The position numbers and the translations under genes are program-made. Positions 48,839 to 58,125 of a stretch of DNA of 64,000 nt are shown here, piece after piece (positions within the stretch are counted from its first letter, which is position 1; every line of letters begins with the position of its first letter). Under the pieces are notes generated by a model. That model saw nothing but the letters and a program-made list of their open reading frames with translations. It was not told where the DNA came from and made no database searches. The DNA lies in the NCBI RefSeq assembly GCF_014197265.1, contig NZ_JACIFH010000001.1, forward strand, positions 558,001-622,000. The letters are read 5' to 3'. Origin of the DNA: Microbacterium invictum. GTDB lineage: Bacteria; Actinomycetota; Actinomycetes; Actinomycetales; Microbacteriaceae.

Positions 48839-50547
48839 CCGAGCGCGCGCTCGTCGGTCTCGACGATCGCCAGCGCGAGGCGGCCTCCGCCCTGCGTGGT
48901 CCCGTGTGCGTGCTGGCCGGTGCCGGCACCGGCAAGACCCGGGTGATCACCCACCGCATCGCCCACGGCGTCGACACGGGGGCGTACTCGCCGGCGCGTG
49001 TGATGGCCGTGACCTTCACCACGAAGGCGGCCGGTGAGATGCGCGGACGCCTGCGGGCACTCGGCGTCGAGAAGGTGGCCGCCCGCACGTTCCACTCCGC
49101 CGCCCTCGCGCAGCTGAACTTCTTCTGGCCGCAGGTGGCGGGCGATTCGGCGCCCGCGATCGTGGACAGCAAGGTGCGTGTGCTCGGGCAGGCGGCCGAC
49201 GCGATCGGGCTGCGACTGGACGCCACCACCCTGCGGGACGTCGCCGGCCGCATCGAGTCGCGCAAGGTGTCGATGCGCACGATCGAAGCCGATGCCACCG
49301 CTCGCCCGCACAGCATTCCCGGGCTCGACCTGTCCGCCCTGACGGATCTGCAGCGTGCCTACGAGAAGCTCAAGGATCAGCGCCGGCAGCTCGACTTCGA
49401 GGACGTGCTGCTCGCGTGCGCGGGCATGCTGGAGTCCGAGCCGCGCGTGCTGACCGCGGTGCACGAGCAGTACCGGCACTTCACCGTCGACGAGTTCCAG
49501 GACGTCTCGCCCGTCCAGCACCGGCTGCTCGAACTGTGGATCGGGGAGCGTCAGGATCTGTGCGTGGTCGGCGACGCCAGCCAGACCATCTACTCCTTCG
49601 CCGGTGCCGACCCGCGCTACCTGCTCGACTTCCACACGCGATACCCCCAGGCGCAGGTCGTGCGCCTCGAGCGCAACTACCGGTCCGACGGCGCGATCCT
49701 CGGCGCCGCCAACGCACTCATGCGCGGCCGCCCCGGTGCACTGGAGCTCGTCTCCTCCGGGCCTGCCGGTCCGGTTCCGCAGGTGACCGGCTATCCCGAT
49801 GACGCGCGTGAGGCGGAGGGCGTGGCGCGACGGATAGCGGAGGCCATCGCGGCCGGTGTGGATCCGCGCCGCATCGCCGTGCTGTACCGGGCCAACGCGC
49901 AGTCGGCCGCTCTGCTGTCGGCGCTGGCGTCGCGGGGGGTACCGGCGACGGTGCTCGGCGGAAAGCGGTTCTTCGACCTGCCCGAGGTGCGTCAGGCGCT
50001 GCTCGCCTTGCGCGGCGCCGCGGTGGCGCCGCTGGAGACGACCTTCGTCGCCGCTGTGCGCGACGTGCTGCGCTCGCTGGGATTCAGCGACGACCCTCCG
50101 CCCGCCGGGGGCGCGCTGCGCGATGCCTGGGAGGCGCGGGCGGCGCTGATGCGGCTCGCCGAAGAGGCTCCGGCCGGCGCCACGCTGCGCACCTTCACCG
50201 ATCAGCTGATGGCGCGTGCGAAGGATCAGCACGAGCCTTCGCTGCGAACAGTGACCCTCGCCACGCTGCACGCGGCGAAGGGCCTGGAGTGGGACCACGT
50301 CCATCTCGTCGGCATGGCCGAGGGGCTGCTGCCGATCTCCTACGCCACGACGTTCGAGCAGATCGACGAAGAGCGGCGGCTGGCGTACGTCGGCATCACC
50401 CGTGCGGCGCGATCGCTGTCGCTGTCGTGGGCGCAGGCGAGCGGGTACCGGGAGCGTCAGCGGTCACGGTTCCTTCAAGAGATCGGCACAGGCATCGCGG
50501 ATGCGGGCGGTGCACGTGCCACGACCGGCGGCCGGTCTCGCCACTGA
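48835..50547 (+). CDS. uvrD2: UvrD2-type ATP-dependent DNA helicase, C-terminally short
   Basis: This 570-aa SF1A helicase has LAGAGTGKTRVI, TFTTKAAGEM, HFTVDEFQDVSPVQ, GDASQTIYSFAGAD, LATLHAAKGLEWDHVHLVGM and DEERRLAYVGITRAARSL. Mycobacterial UvrD2 is about 700 aa and ends with HRDC and tetracysteine domains; here the chain stops some 50 residues after motif VI with neither. The last 152 bp are also coding on the other strand for the convergent E1-like gene. It is coupled to nudC by ATGA. A normal-length short form, common in Microbacteriaceae, is more likely than a truncation. Confidence 0.92.
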   Translation: MTERALVGLDDRQREAASALRGPVCVLAGAGTGKTRVITHRIAHGVDTGAYSPARVMAVTFTTKAAGEMRGRLRALGVEKVAARTFHSAALAQLNFFWPQVAGDSAPAIVDSKVRVLGQAADAIGLRLDATTLRDVAGRIESRKVSMRTIEADATARPHSIPGLDLSALTDLQRAYEKLKDQRRQLDFEDVLLACAGMLESEPRVLTAVHEQYRHFTVDEFQDVSPVQHRLLELWIGERQDLCVVGDASQTIYSFAGADPRYLLDFHTRYPQAQVVRLERNYRSDGAILGAANALMRGRPGALELVSSGPAGPVPQVTGYPDDAREAEGVARRIAEAIAAGVDPRRIAVLYRANAQSAALLSALASRGVPATVLGGKRFFDLPEVRQALLALRGAAVAPLETTFVAAVRDVLRSLGFSDDPPPAGGALRDAWEARAALMRLAEEAPAGATLRTFTDQLMARAKDQHEPSLRTVTLATLHAAKGLEWDHVHLVGMAEGLLPISYATTFEQIDEERRLAYVGITRAARSLSLSWAQASGYRERQRSRFLQEIGTGIADAGGARATTGGRSRH

Positions 50548-51250
50548 CGCTCACCGACCGTGACGGGATCTCGCCGCCCACGTGCAGCAGGCGTGCGGCG
50601 AGGAGTGCCGCTTCGATGATGAGCGCGCGCGCCGTCGGGACCGTCGGCCGTGCCAGCAGTTGAACGGCGATCATCGGCCAGCTCGAATCGGCCTCGGCGC
50701 GATGCGCGTGCACGCAGCTGAGACACGCGGTCTGCCCGGGCACCACCACCGGCCCGGCGGTCACGCGGTCTCCCGACAGTTGCAGCGGGACATGGGTGAT
50801 GTCGGCGGCCATCAGACGCACAGTCTGCCGCGGATCGACCAGATGGGAGGCGACGACGACGACCGGCGCCCCCGGCGTGGGCTCGTCCGCCGACCAGCCG
50901 GTCATCGACTCGACGTGGAGCTCCCCGCCCTGCAGCGCCGTCACGAGGGCGTCCCGGTCGGCCGGCCCGAGATCGCTGGGCACTTCCACACGGACGGGGA
51001 GCGGCGACAGCGGCTGTGAGCTCAGCGCGGCGCCGATGCGGTCGATGAACGCGTGCACCTCCGCTGCGGTCGCGCCGTAAGCGGTCGCGAGCGGCACGAC
51101 CATCGCATCGGGGATGCCGCCTATGAGCGCGTCCAGCAGCTGCTCCTGCCACGCGGTGACGTCGCTGAGCCGTGTCGTCGCGTCGGCGCCGAGCTGAATG
51201 CTCGACGGGGTGCGCCACAGGGGCGGGTGGGACGGAGCCAATCGGAGCAT
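50396..51250 (-). CDS. E1-like (ThiF/cyclodehydratase-type) protein, unknown function
   Basis: The 284-aa protein resembles the ThiF/E1-like leader-binding proteins annotated with azole-peptide (TOMM) cyclodehydratases. Two cysteine pairs suggest a structural zinc site: ACLSCVHAHRAEADSSWP near residue 180 and HPRCLCRS near residue 258. No ATP-binding GxGxxG is obvious, and no YcaO or precursor gene is nearby. In other actinobacteria a similar gene sits beside the DUF2342 and UPF0182 genes, as here. ATG 51250 lies 6 nt after CAGACT (51257-51262). The 3' end overlaps uvrD2 by 152 bp tail to tail. Confidence 0.65.
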   Translation of the reverse strand: MLRLAPSHPPLWRTPSSIQLGADATTRLSDVTAWQEQLLDALIGGIPDAMVVPLATAYGATAAEVHAFIDRIGAALSSQPLSPLPVRVEVPSDLGPADRDALVTALQGGELHVESMTGWSADEPTPGAPVVVVASHLVDPRQTVRLMAADITHVPLQLSGDRVTAGPVVVPGQTACLSCVHAHRAEADSSWPMIAVQLLARPTVPTARALIIEAALLAARLLHVGGEIPSRSVSVSGETGRRSWHVHRPHPRCLCRSLEGTVTADAPGTRSPAPTTATAIAPHG

Positions 51251-51345
51251 GCCCCGAGTCTGCCGCTCCGGCATCCCCTTCTCCCGTTGTCCACAGGTCG
51301 CCTGTGCGCTCTCGCGACAGACGCGTGCCTGTGGAGGAGGCGGTG

Positions 51346-52734
51346 CTAGACCGGTCGCGGACCCTCGGGGCGGTCGGCGTCCGTGTCGCCCGGAGCGTCG
51401 CCGGTGTCGTCGGCGGCGGACTTCAACAGCGCGTCGAGGGCGTCGTCCATCGCGTCGCGCGGCGGAGCCTCGCCGCGTCCCCGCGCCTGCAGGCGGGCGA
51501 TCAGCCCGGCCGGATCATCGATGTCGCCGGGACCGGGCATGAGGTCGGGGTAGTCCCAGAGGCTGTCGCGCGCCTCGACGCCGACCGCGTCGGTGACCGC
51601 ACGCCACATCGCCGCCGCCTCCCGTAGACGCCGCGGCCGCAGCTCCAGGCCGACCAGCGACCCCATGGCCTGCTCGGCGGGGCCGCCGACAGCGCGACGG
51701 CGGCGGACCGCCTCGGCGATCCGGTCGGCGGTGGGCAGCCGTGAGGTCGCGTCGGCCGTGACGATGTCGACCCATCCCTCGATGGTGGCCAGCAGGTTCT
51801 CGAGGCGTTCGAGCGCGGTCGTCTGCGCGTCGGTGCGCTGGGGGAGAAGCGCACCGCTCTCGATGGCGGCCTTCAGCTCGTCGGGCGACGACGGATCGAA
51901 TCGGGTGGCGAGCTCTTCGAGGGCACCCATGTCGACGTGGATGCCACGGGCGAAGTCGGTCACCTGTGAGATCACGTGCAGACGCAGCCACCGCGCGTGG
52001 CGGAACAGGCGCGCGTGGGCGAGTTCGCGGGTGGCGAGGTACAGGGCCAGCTGGTCGGGCTCGATCTCGAGGTCGCGACCGAAGTCGGCGAAGTTCTGCG
52101 GGAGGATGGCGGCCTCGCCGTCGGGCATGACCGGGATGCCGACGTCACCGCCGGAGACGACCTCCTGCGACAGCCGGCCGATGACCCCACCCAGCTGGGC
52201 GGCGAAGAGCGACCCGCCGATGGTGCGCATGAAACGGCCTGCGCCGGCGATCGCACCCTTCATCTCGTCGGGCGTCTGCGAGTCGATGGCGGCGGTGAGG
52301 GCGTCGGCGATCGAGTTGGCGACCGGCTCGGCGAGCTCCTGCCACACGGGCAGGGTCGCCTCGACCCACTGACCGCGCGTCATCGCCCGCGGCGCGGACG
52401 CGAGTTCGGACACCGCCGTCGCCTCGCTCAGCCACAGGGTGGCCAGCGAGAAGGCCTGGCCGAAGTCCTGCCGGTCGCCGGTGCCGATGCCCTGACCGTC
52501 CTGGTTCGCCAGATGCAGTGCCTGCGTGCGGGCGGCGTTCCAGTCGATGCCGTCGGCACCCGAGGCGAACGCGCTCTGCATCTGCCGCAGCACCTGCTGC
52601 ATCATGGCGGGGTCCACGCCCAGTCCGCGCAGCTGCTCGAGCTGCTCGGGGCCGAGACCACCGCCCTGACCACCGAGAAGGCCGCGCAGCAGCTCTTCGA
52701 AGTCGTCGTTGTCGGGACGGTCCTCATCGGTCAT
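51346..52734 (-). CDS. Zinc-dependent metalloprotease-like protein (DUF2342)
   Basis: The 462-aa protein has the actinobacterial DUF2342 layout: an N-terminal Gly/Gln-rich region (FEELLRGLLGGQGGGLGPEQL), a helical core with LPQNFADFGRDLEIEPDQLALYLATRELAHARLFRHARWLR, then EGWVDIVTADATSRLPTADRI and a Asp-rich tail. The helix RELAHARLF resembles a zincin HExxH but has AH in place of HE, as homologues do; proteolysis is not proven. GAAAGG lies about 10 nt before the ATG. It is divergent from the PDZ-Lon gene; the mycobacterial counterparts (Rv3195, Rv3194c) are also adjacent. Confidence 0.85.
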   Translation of the reverse strand: MTDEDRPDNDDFEELLRGLLGGQGGGLGPEQLEQLRGLGVDPAMMQQVLRQMQSAFASGADGIDWNAARTQALHLANQDGQGIGTGDRQDFGQAFSLATLWLSEATAVSELASAPRAMTRGQWVEATLPVWQELAEPVANSIADALTAAIDSQTPDEMKGAIAGAGRFMRTIGGSLFAAQLGGVIGRLSQEVVSGGDVGIPVMPDGEAAILPQNFADFGRDLEIEPDQLALYLATRELAHARLFRHARWLRLHVISQVTDFARGIHVDMGALEELATRFDPSSPDELKAAIESGALLPQRTDAQTTALERLENLLATIEGWVDIVTADATSRLPTADRIAEAVRRRRAVGGPAEQAMGSLVGLELRPRRLREAAAMWRAVTDAVGVEARDSLWDYPDLMPGPGDIDDPAGLIARLQARGRGEAPPRDAMDDALDALLKSAADDTGDAPGDTDADRPEGPRPV

Positions 52735-52859
52735 GGGCGGGGGCCTTTCAGCAAAGTGATGGGGTCGCGCTCTACGCTAGTTCAACGTCCACCGCACGTC
52801 CCCGGCGGGAGGATCACCCGCTTACGCCGGTCGCGAACGACCGGCCAGGAAGGCCAGCC

Positions 52860-53981
52860 GTGGCACTGTTCGACCCCACCGTGACGGTCACGCCCGCACC
52901 GCGGCGCCGCGTTCCGCGCAGCGTGACCATCGGCATCTGGGCGCTGGCTGTGGCTCTCCTGGCACTGCTGGCGCTGACGCTGCTGCCGACGTCGTTCGTG
53001 ATCCAGCGACCGGGGCCTGTGTTCAACACGCTCGGCACCGCTGCGGATGCCGAGGGGGAGCAGGTCCCGCTGATCGAAGTCGCCGGGGCCGACACCTATC
53101 CGACCGCCGGTGCACTCGACCTGCTCACCGCGGAGATCCGCGGCAACCCCGCCAACACGCCGTCGTGGGTCGAACTGGCCTTCGCCTGGTTCGACCCGTC
53201 CCGTGCGATCCTGCCGATCGATCGGGTGTTCGCCGAGGGTCAGACCGCCGAAGAGCGCACCCAGCAGAGCGCGCAGATGATGGTCGACTCCCAGAAGGAG
53301 GCCACCGCCGCCGCCCTGATCGAGCTCGGGCACGACGTCGAGCCGATGGTGCGGGTGTACGCGATAGGGGAGGAGTCGCCGGCGCAGGGCATCCTGCAGC
53401 CCGACGACATCATCCGCGCGGTGGACGGAACGCCCGTCGACGACACCGACGCGCTTCGCAAGGGGATCAACGCCACCGGCGGCGATCCTGTCGATCTCAC
53501 CGTCGAGCGCGACGGCCAGCTGCTCGACGCGCAGGTGACGCCGATCGAAGGCGAGATCGACGGCGAGACGACCTGGCTGGTCGGCGTCACGACGCTGCGC
53601 GACTTCGACTTTCCGATCGACGTGACCATCCAGCTCAACGCCGTGGGCGGTTCCAGCGCCGGGATGATGTTCTCGCTGGGGATCATCGACATGCTCACGC
53701 CGGGTGAGCTCAACGGCGGCGAGAGCGTGGCCGGCACGGGCACCATCGACTCGGAGGGCGTCGTCGGCCCGATCGGCGCCATCCGGCAGAAGCTGCATGG
53801 AGCGAAGGATGCCGGTGCCGACTGGTTCCTGGCTCCGCTGAGCAACTGCGACGAAGTCGTCGGCCATGTGCCGTCGGGTCTGCAGGTGTTCGCCGTCGAG
53901 ACGCTCGACGACGCGCTCGAAGTCCTCGAGACGATCCGCGAGGACGGCGACGTCGACGCGCTGCCGACGTGCGAGCGCTGA
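52860..53981 (+). CDS. YlbL-type membrane-anchored PDZ-Lon protease
   Basis: This 373-aa protein has one N-terminal membrane helix (SVTIGIWALAVALLALLALTLL), an extracytoplasmic PDZ domain (about residues 165-240; GEESPAQGILQPDDIIRAVDG) and a C-terminal Lon protease domain. The catalytic serine is in GGSSAGMMFSLG and the lysine in GPIGAIRQKLHGAKDAG, the Ser-Lys dyad of YlbL/LonC proteins. It probably cleaves cell-surface or secreted proteins. GTG 52860 has AGGAAGG 6 nt upstream. The UPF0182 gene follows after 62 bp with its own promoter. Confidence 0.92.
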   Translation: MALFDPTVTVTPAPRRRVPRSVTIGIWALAVALLALLALTLLPTSFVIQRPGPVFNTLGTAADAEGEQVPLIEVAGADTYPTAGALDLLTAEIRGNPANTPSWVELAFAWFDPSRAILPIDRVFAEGQTAEERTQQSAQMMVDSQKEATAAALIELGHDVEPMVRVYAIGEESPAQGILQPDDIIRAVDGTPVDDTDALRKGINATGGDPVDLTVERDGQLLDAQVTPIEGEIDGETTWLVGVTTLRDFDFPIDVTIQLNAVGGSSAGMMFSLGIIDMLTPGELNGGESVAGTGTIDSEGVVGPIGAIRQKLHGAKDAGADWFLAPLSNCDEVVGHVPSGLQVFAVETLDDALEVLETIREDGDVDALPTCER

Positions 53982-54043
53982 GGCCGTGTTCGCGCTGGGC
54001 TGACACGGCGATCGCACAGAATCACCCCGCCTAGGATGGAAGG

Positions 54044-56953
54044 GTGACCACGACCTCAGCGCCGAACCAGGCCACGCCCAGCCCGCTTCGCCGTGCAATC
54101 GGCATCACCCTGGCGGTGATCGCCGCGATCGTCGTGGCGTTCTTCATCTTCGCGAGCCTGTACGCCGACTGGCTCTGGTACGCACAGCTCGGCTTCGACG
54201 GTGTGCTCGTCACGCAGTGGACGGCGCGCGTGGTGATGTTCGCGATCGGGTTCTTCGGCATGGCCGCCCCGGTGTTCGCGTCGATCCAGCTCGCCTACCG
54301 GCTGCGACCGGTCTACGCCCGGCTGAGCTCGCAGCTGGACCACTACCAGGAGGTCGTGGAACCGCTGCGTCGCCTGGCGATGTGGGGCATCCCGGTCTTC
54401 TTCGGCTTCTTCTCCGGCTTCGCGGCATCGGCGCAGTGGGAGACCGCGTGGCTGTGGATGAATCGGGTCTCCACGGGAATCGACGATCCCGAGTTCGGCC
54501 TCGACACCGGCTTCTACCTCTTCGAGTTGCCCTTCTTCGGCAGCCTTCTCGGCTTCATCTCGGCCGTCCTCCTCGTCTGCCTGCTCGTCACCGCATTGGT
54601 CGCGTACCTCTACGGCTCGGTGCGCGTCGGCCAGCGGGAGCTGCGGATCTCGAAGGCGGCACGCATCCAGCTGGCGATCATCGCCGGCCTCTACCTGCTG
54701 ACGCAGGGGGTGAGCCTGTGGCTCGACCGCTACAAGACGCTGCTGTCCGAAGGCGACCGCATCACCGGTGCGAGCTACGTCGACGTCAATGCGATCATCC
54801 CGGGTCTGACCATCCTGTCCATCGCCGCAGCCATCGTGGCTGTGCTGTTCTTCGTGACCGCGGTCATCGGGCGCTGGCGCTTTCCCCTCATCGGCACCGC
54901 GCTGCTGATCGTGACGTCGCTGATCGTGGGCGTGGCCTACCCGTGGGTCATCACGCAGGTGCAGGTGATCCCGAACCAGCGGACCCTCGAGGCGGAGTAC
55001 TACGAGCGCAACCTGGAGGCGACCAAGTTCGCCTACGGTGTCGACGGACTCGAGAAGACCGACTTCGAGGCGGTCACCGACGTCGAGCCGGGACAGCTGC
55101 GCGCCGACGCCGAGACCACGGCATCCATTCGCATCATGGACCCGGCCATCATCGGACCGACCATCCGTCAGCTCGAGCAGTACCGCGGGTACTACCAGTT
55201 CACCGACCCGATGGACGTCGACCGCTACGAGATCAACGGCACGTCGCAGGACACGGTCGTCTCGGTGCGCGAGCTCGACATGACTCAGCTGGGCTCGGCG
55301 GCGTCGTGGTACAACACCACCCTCGTCTACACGCACGGCTACGGCATGGTCGCGGCCAAGGGCAACGCGCGCACGACCGACGGAAACCCCGTGTTCCTCG
55401 AGCGCGGCATCCCCACTGCGGGTGCGCTGACCACGGGCGAGGAATACGAACCGCGCGTCTACTTCGGTGAGAACGCCCCGCTGTACTCGATCGTGGGTGC
55501 GCCCGAGGGGGACGCCGACATCGAGCTCGACTATCCCCGTGGTGAGGACGGCGCGGCCCAGACCACGACGACGTTCACCGGCGACGGCGGCCCTGTCGTG
55601 GGCGATCCCTTCCACCGGCTGATCTACTCGCTGAAGTTCCAGTCCACCGACATCCTGTTCTCGGACGCCATCAACGACAAGTCCCAGATCCTGTACGACC
55701 GTGACCCGATCACCCGCGTCGAGAAGGCGGCTCCCTACCTGGAGCTCGACAACGACCCGTACCCGTCCGTCGTCGATGGACGCATCGTGTGGATCGTCGA
55801 CGGTTACACGCTCAGCGCGAACTACCCGTATTCGTCGATCGTGAGCCTGCGCGACGCGATCAGCGACACCACGAACACGGCCCCACGGGTGGCGCTGGAC
55901 GACATCAACTACATCCGCAACTCGGTCAAGGCGACCGTCGATGCGTATGACGGCGAGGTCACTCTCTACGCGTGGGATGAAGAGGACCCGCTGCTGCAGG
56001 CCTGGCAGAAGGTCTACCCGAACACGCTCAAGCCGATCAGCGAGATGTCCGGCGACCTGATGAGCCACGTGCGGTACCCGACCGACCTGTTCAAGGTGCA
56101 GCGGATGATGCTCGGCACGTACCACGTCGACGACGCGGCGTCGTTCTACTCCCGCGACAACGCGTGGCGGACCCCGGACGACCCGGTGGCCGACAACAAC
56201 GTGCTGCAGCCGCCGTATTACCTGACCATGCAGATGCCCGGGCAGGATGCGCCGAGCTATTCGATGTTCACATCCTTCATCCCGGCATCCGAGGGGGACA
56301 ACGCCCGGAACGTGCTGATGGGCTATCTCGCGGTCGATGCGAACGCCGGCAGTGAGGACGGGGTGAAGTCCGAGGGATACGGAAAGCTGCGGATGCTGGA
56401 GATCAGCGCCGATGTCAGCGTGCCCGGTCCCGGCCAGGTCCAGAACACGTTCGACTCCGATCAGACGATCTCGTCGCAGATGAACCTGCTGCGCCAGGGT
56501 GCGTCCGAGGTGCTCAACGGCAACCTCCTGACCCTGCCGGTCGGCGGCGGTCTGCTCTACGTGCAGCCCGTGTTCGTCCAGGCCTCCGGCGGCACCCAGC
56601 TGCCGACGCTGCGGAAGATCCTCGTCGCGTTCGGTGACGAAGTGGCATTCGAGGACACCCTGCAAGAGGCGCTGGACTCGATGTTCGGCGGTGAGTCCGG
56701 TGCGAGCACGGGCGACGGCGAAGTGACGCCCACTCCCGAACCGGATGACGGCGAGTCGGAGGAACCGGGTACAGGCGAGCAGCCCGCTCCCGACGTTCCG
56801 GCCGATGCCTACCAGGCGGCGCTGGATGCCGCGCGTCAGGCCATGGTCGACCGCGATGCCGCGATGCAGGCCGGCGACTGGGCCGCATACGGCGAGGCGG
56901 ACGAGCGCCTCACCGAAGCGATCGAACAGCTGCTCGCGCTGTCGGAGGAGTGA
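54044..56953 (+). CDS. UPF0182 family large membrane protein
   Basis: This 969-aa protein has about seven N-terminal membrane helices (residues 20-300) and a long extracytoplasmic region with YPWVITQVQVIPNQRTLEAEYYERNLEATKFAYG, the UPF0182 signature, near residue 305. The C-terminus is an acidic Ser/Thr/Pro-rich linker (about 885-915) and a short helix. UPF0182 proteins are widespread in actinobacteria and cyanobacteria with no known function. GTG 54044 lies 6 nt after TAGGAT (54032-54037), a leaderless arrangement. It is a direct neighbour of the PDZ-Lon gene, as in mycobacteria, hinting at a shared envelope role. Confidence 0.93.
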   Translation: MTTTSAPNQATPSPLRRAIGITLAVIAAIVVAFFIFASLYADWLWYAQLGFDGVLVTQWTARVVMFAIGFFGMAAPVFASIQLAYRLRPVYARLSSQLDHYQEVVEPLRRLAMWGIPVFFGFFSGFAASAQWETAWLWMNRVSTGIDDPEFGLDTGFYLFELPFFGSLLGFISAVLLVCLLVTALVAYLYGSVRVGQRELRISKAARIQLAIIAGLYLLTQGVSLWLDRYKTLLSEGDRITGASYVDVNAIIPGLTILSIAAAIVAVLFFVTAVIGRWRFPLIGTALLIVTSLIVGVAYPWVITQVQVIPNQRTLEAEYYERNLEATKFAYGVDGLEKTDFEAVTDVEPGQLRADAETTASIRIMDPAIIGPTIRQLEQYRGYYQFTDPMDVDRYEINGTSQDTVVSVRELDMTQLGSAASWYNTTLVYTHGYGMVAAKGNARTTDGNPVFLERGIPTAGALTTGEEYEPRVYFGENAPLYSIVGAPEGDADIELDYPRGEDGAAQTTTTFTGDGGPVVGDPFHRLIYSLKFQSTDILFSDAINDKSQILYDRDPITRVEKAAPYLELDNDPYPSVVDGRIVWIVDGYTLSANYPYSSIVSLRDAISDTTNTAPRVALDDINYIRNSVKATVDAYDGEVTLYAWDEEDPLLQAWQKVYPNTLKPISEMSGDLMSHVRYPTDLFKVQRMMLGTYHVDDAASFYSRDNAWRTPDDPVADNNVLQPPYYLTMQMPGQDAPSYSMFTSFIPASEGDNARNVLMGYLAVDANAGSEDGVKSEGYGKLRMLEISADVSVPGPGQVQNTFDSDQTISSQMNLLRQGASEVLNGNLLTLPVGGGLLYVQPVFVQASGGTQLPTLRKILVAFGDEVAFEDTLQEALDSMFGGESGASTGDGEVTPTPEPDDGESEEPGTGEQPAPDVPADAYQAALDAARQAMVDRDAAMQAGDWAAYGEADERLTEAIEQLLALSEE

Positions 56954-57823
56954 TCAGGCGGTCAGCAATGACCACCAGATCAGCAGGATCGTCACGCCGG
57001 ACCCGGTGAGCTGGTTCAGCCAGAGGAACCGGCGCCAGCCTGCCGTGGCGGCGGTGCACTGGGCATCGGCGACGTTCCGGTACGGCCACACCGTGACGAC
57101 GTACGGGATGGCCAGGAGCGCGGCGAGCTTCCCCGGCCAGGCGGTGCCGAGCATCGCCAGCCCGGCGAGCACGTAGCAGGCGAGCGCGAAGCGCACCGTG
57201 CGGGCGGCACCGAAGGCGGTCGCGATCGAGGCGATGCCGGCCTCACGGTCGGCGATGACGTCCTGGACGGCGCCGAAGGCGTGCGAAGCGATACCCCAGA
57301 GGGCGAATCCGAGCAGGAGTGCGATGAGCTGCCACGTCCACTCGGCCCCCGCCAGGACGAGCCCGTACACGGCGGGGGCGAAGAAGTGGATGCTGCTGGT
57401 CACCGAGTCGGCGACGGGCCGCTCCTTGAGCCGCAGCGGCGGTGCCGAATATGCGACGACGAAGAACAGGCTGGCCCCGAGCACGAGCCAGGATGCCGGT
57501 GAGCCGGCGACGACGAGGACGACCACGAACGGGGCGCAGGCCAGTGCGGCAGCCCACAGCGTGACCCGGTGCAGCCGCGGGTCCAGCACCGCGCCGTGCG
57601 CACCGCCCTTGCGAGGATTGGCGAGGTCGGACGCGTAGTCGAACACATCGTTGATGCCGTACATCGCGAGGTTGTACGGGATGAGGAAGAACACCGTGCC
57701 CACGACCAGCAGCCCATCGATCTCGCGGGTGCTGAGCAGGTACGCAGCCGCGAACGGGTAGGCCGTGTTGATCCAGCTCACCGGACGCGATGAGATCAAC
57801 AGCTGCCGCAGGATGCCGCTCAC
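56954..57823 (-). CDS. crtEb: UbiA-type prenyltransferase, lycopene elongase (CrtEb-like)
   Basis: This 289-aa membrane enzyme would add C5 units to lycopene to make C50 carotenoids. Both Asp-rich motifs of UbiA enzymes are present: INDVFDYASDLANPRKGG (near residue 65) and QDVIADREAGIASIATAFGAART (near 200), with about eight helices. GTG 57823 overlaps the crtYf stop by 4 nt. It is the last gene of the carotenoid operon and ends one base from the convergent UPF0182 gene. Decaprenoxanthin-type products are inferred from gene content. Confidence 0.88.
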   Translation of the reverse strand: MSGILRQLLISSRPVSWINTAYPFAAAYLLSTREIDGLLVVGTVFFLIPYNLAMYGINDVFDYASDLANPRKGGAHGAVLDPRLHRVTLWAAALACAPFVVVLVVAGSPASWLVLGASLFFVVAYSAPPLRLKERPVADSVTSSIHFFAPAVYGLVLAGAEWTWQLIALLLGFALWGIASHAFGAVQDVIADREAGIASIATAFGAARTVRFALACYVLAGLAMLGTAWPGKLAALLAIPYVVTVWPYRNVADAQCTAATAGWRRFLWLNQLTGSGVTILLIWWSLLTA

Positions 57824-58125
57824 GGCAGCGTCCTCCGGGTGAGCAGCGTGGCGACCGCCGGGACGAGGAACGCCGCGCACAGCGGGTAGGCGAAGTCCTC
57901 GATCGGCGCCAGTCCGATCCGCACGCCGCTGATCTGTTCGTCGGGGTAGGTGAACAGCCCGGCGGCGATCATCAGATTGTCGAACACGGCCGTCAACGCC
58001 ATGAGGACCGCCGCGCACAGCGCCGACGCCGCCATACGACGCCCGAACCGCGGACGACGCACCGTGGCGAGTGTCACGAAGAGCGTGACGAGCAGGAACG
58101 GCACGACGATCAGCGGGTATGTCAC
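57820..58125 (-). CDS. crtYf: Lycopene cyclase domain subunit, CrtYf-type
   Basis: This 101-aa protein has three membrane helices and the PIEDFAYPLCAAFLVP motif of the lycopene cyclase domain. It would pair with the CrtYe-type subunit to cyclise C50 (or C40) ends. GTG 58125 overlaps crtYe by 4 nt and its stop overlaps the elongase gene by 4 nt, so translation is coupled along the operon. Which ring it makes cannot be read from the sequence. Confidence 0.88.
   Translation of the reverse strand: MTYPLIVVPFLLVTLFVTLATVRRPRFGRRMAASALCAAVLMALTAVFDNLMIAAGLFTYPDEQISGVRIGLAPIEDFAYPLCAAFLVPAVATLLTRRTLP

Noticed and set aside
50396..51250. RiPP (azole-peptide) biosynthetic cluster suggested by the E1-like cyclodehydratase match
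   Set aside because: No YcaO, dehydrogenase or precursor peptide gene is nearby, and the neighbours match a conserved housekeeping-type actinobacterial block.
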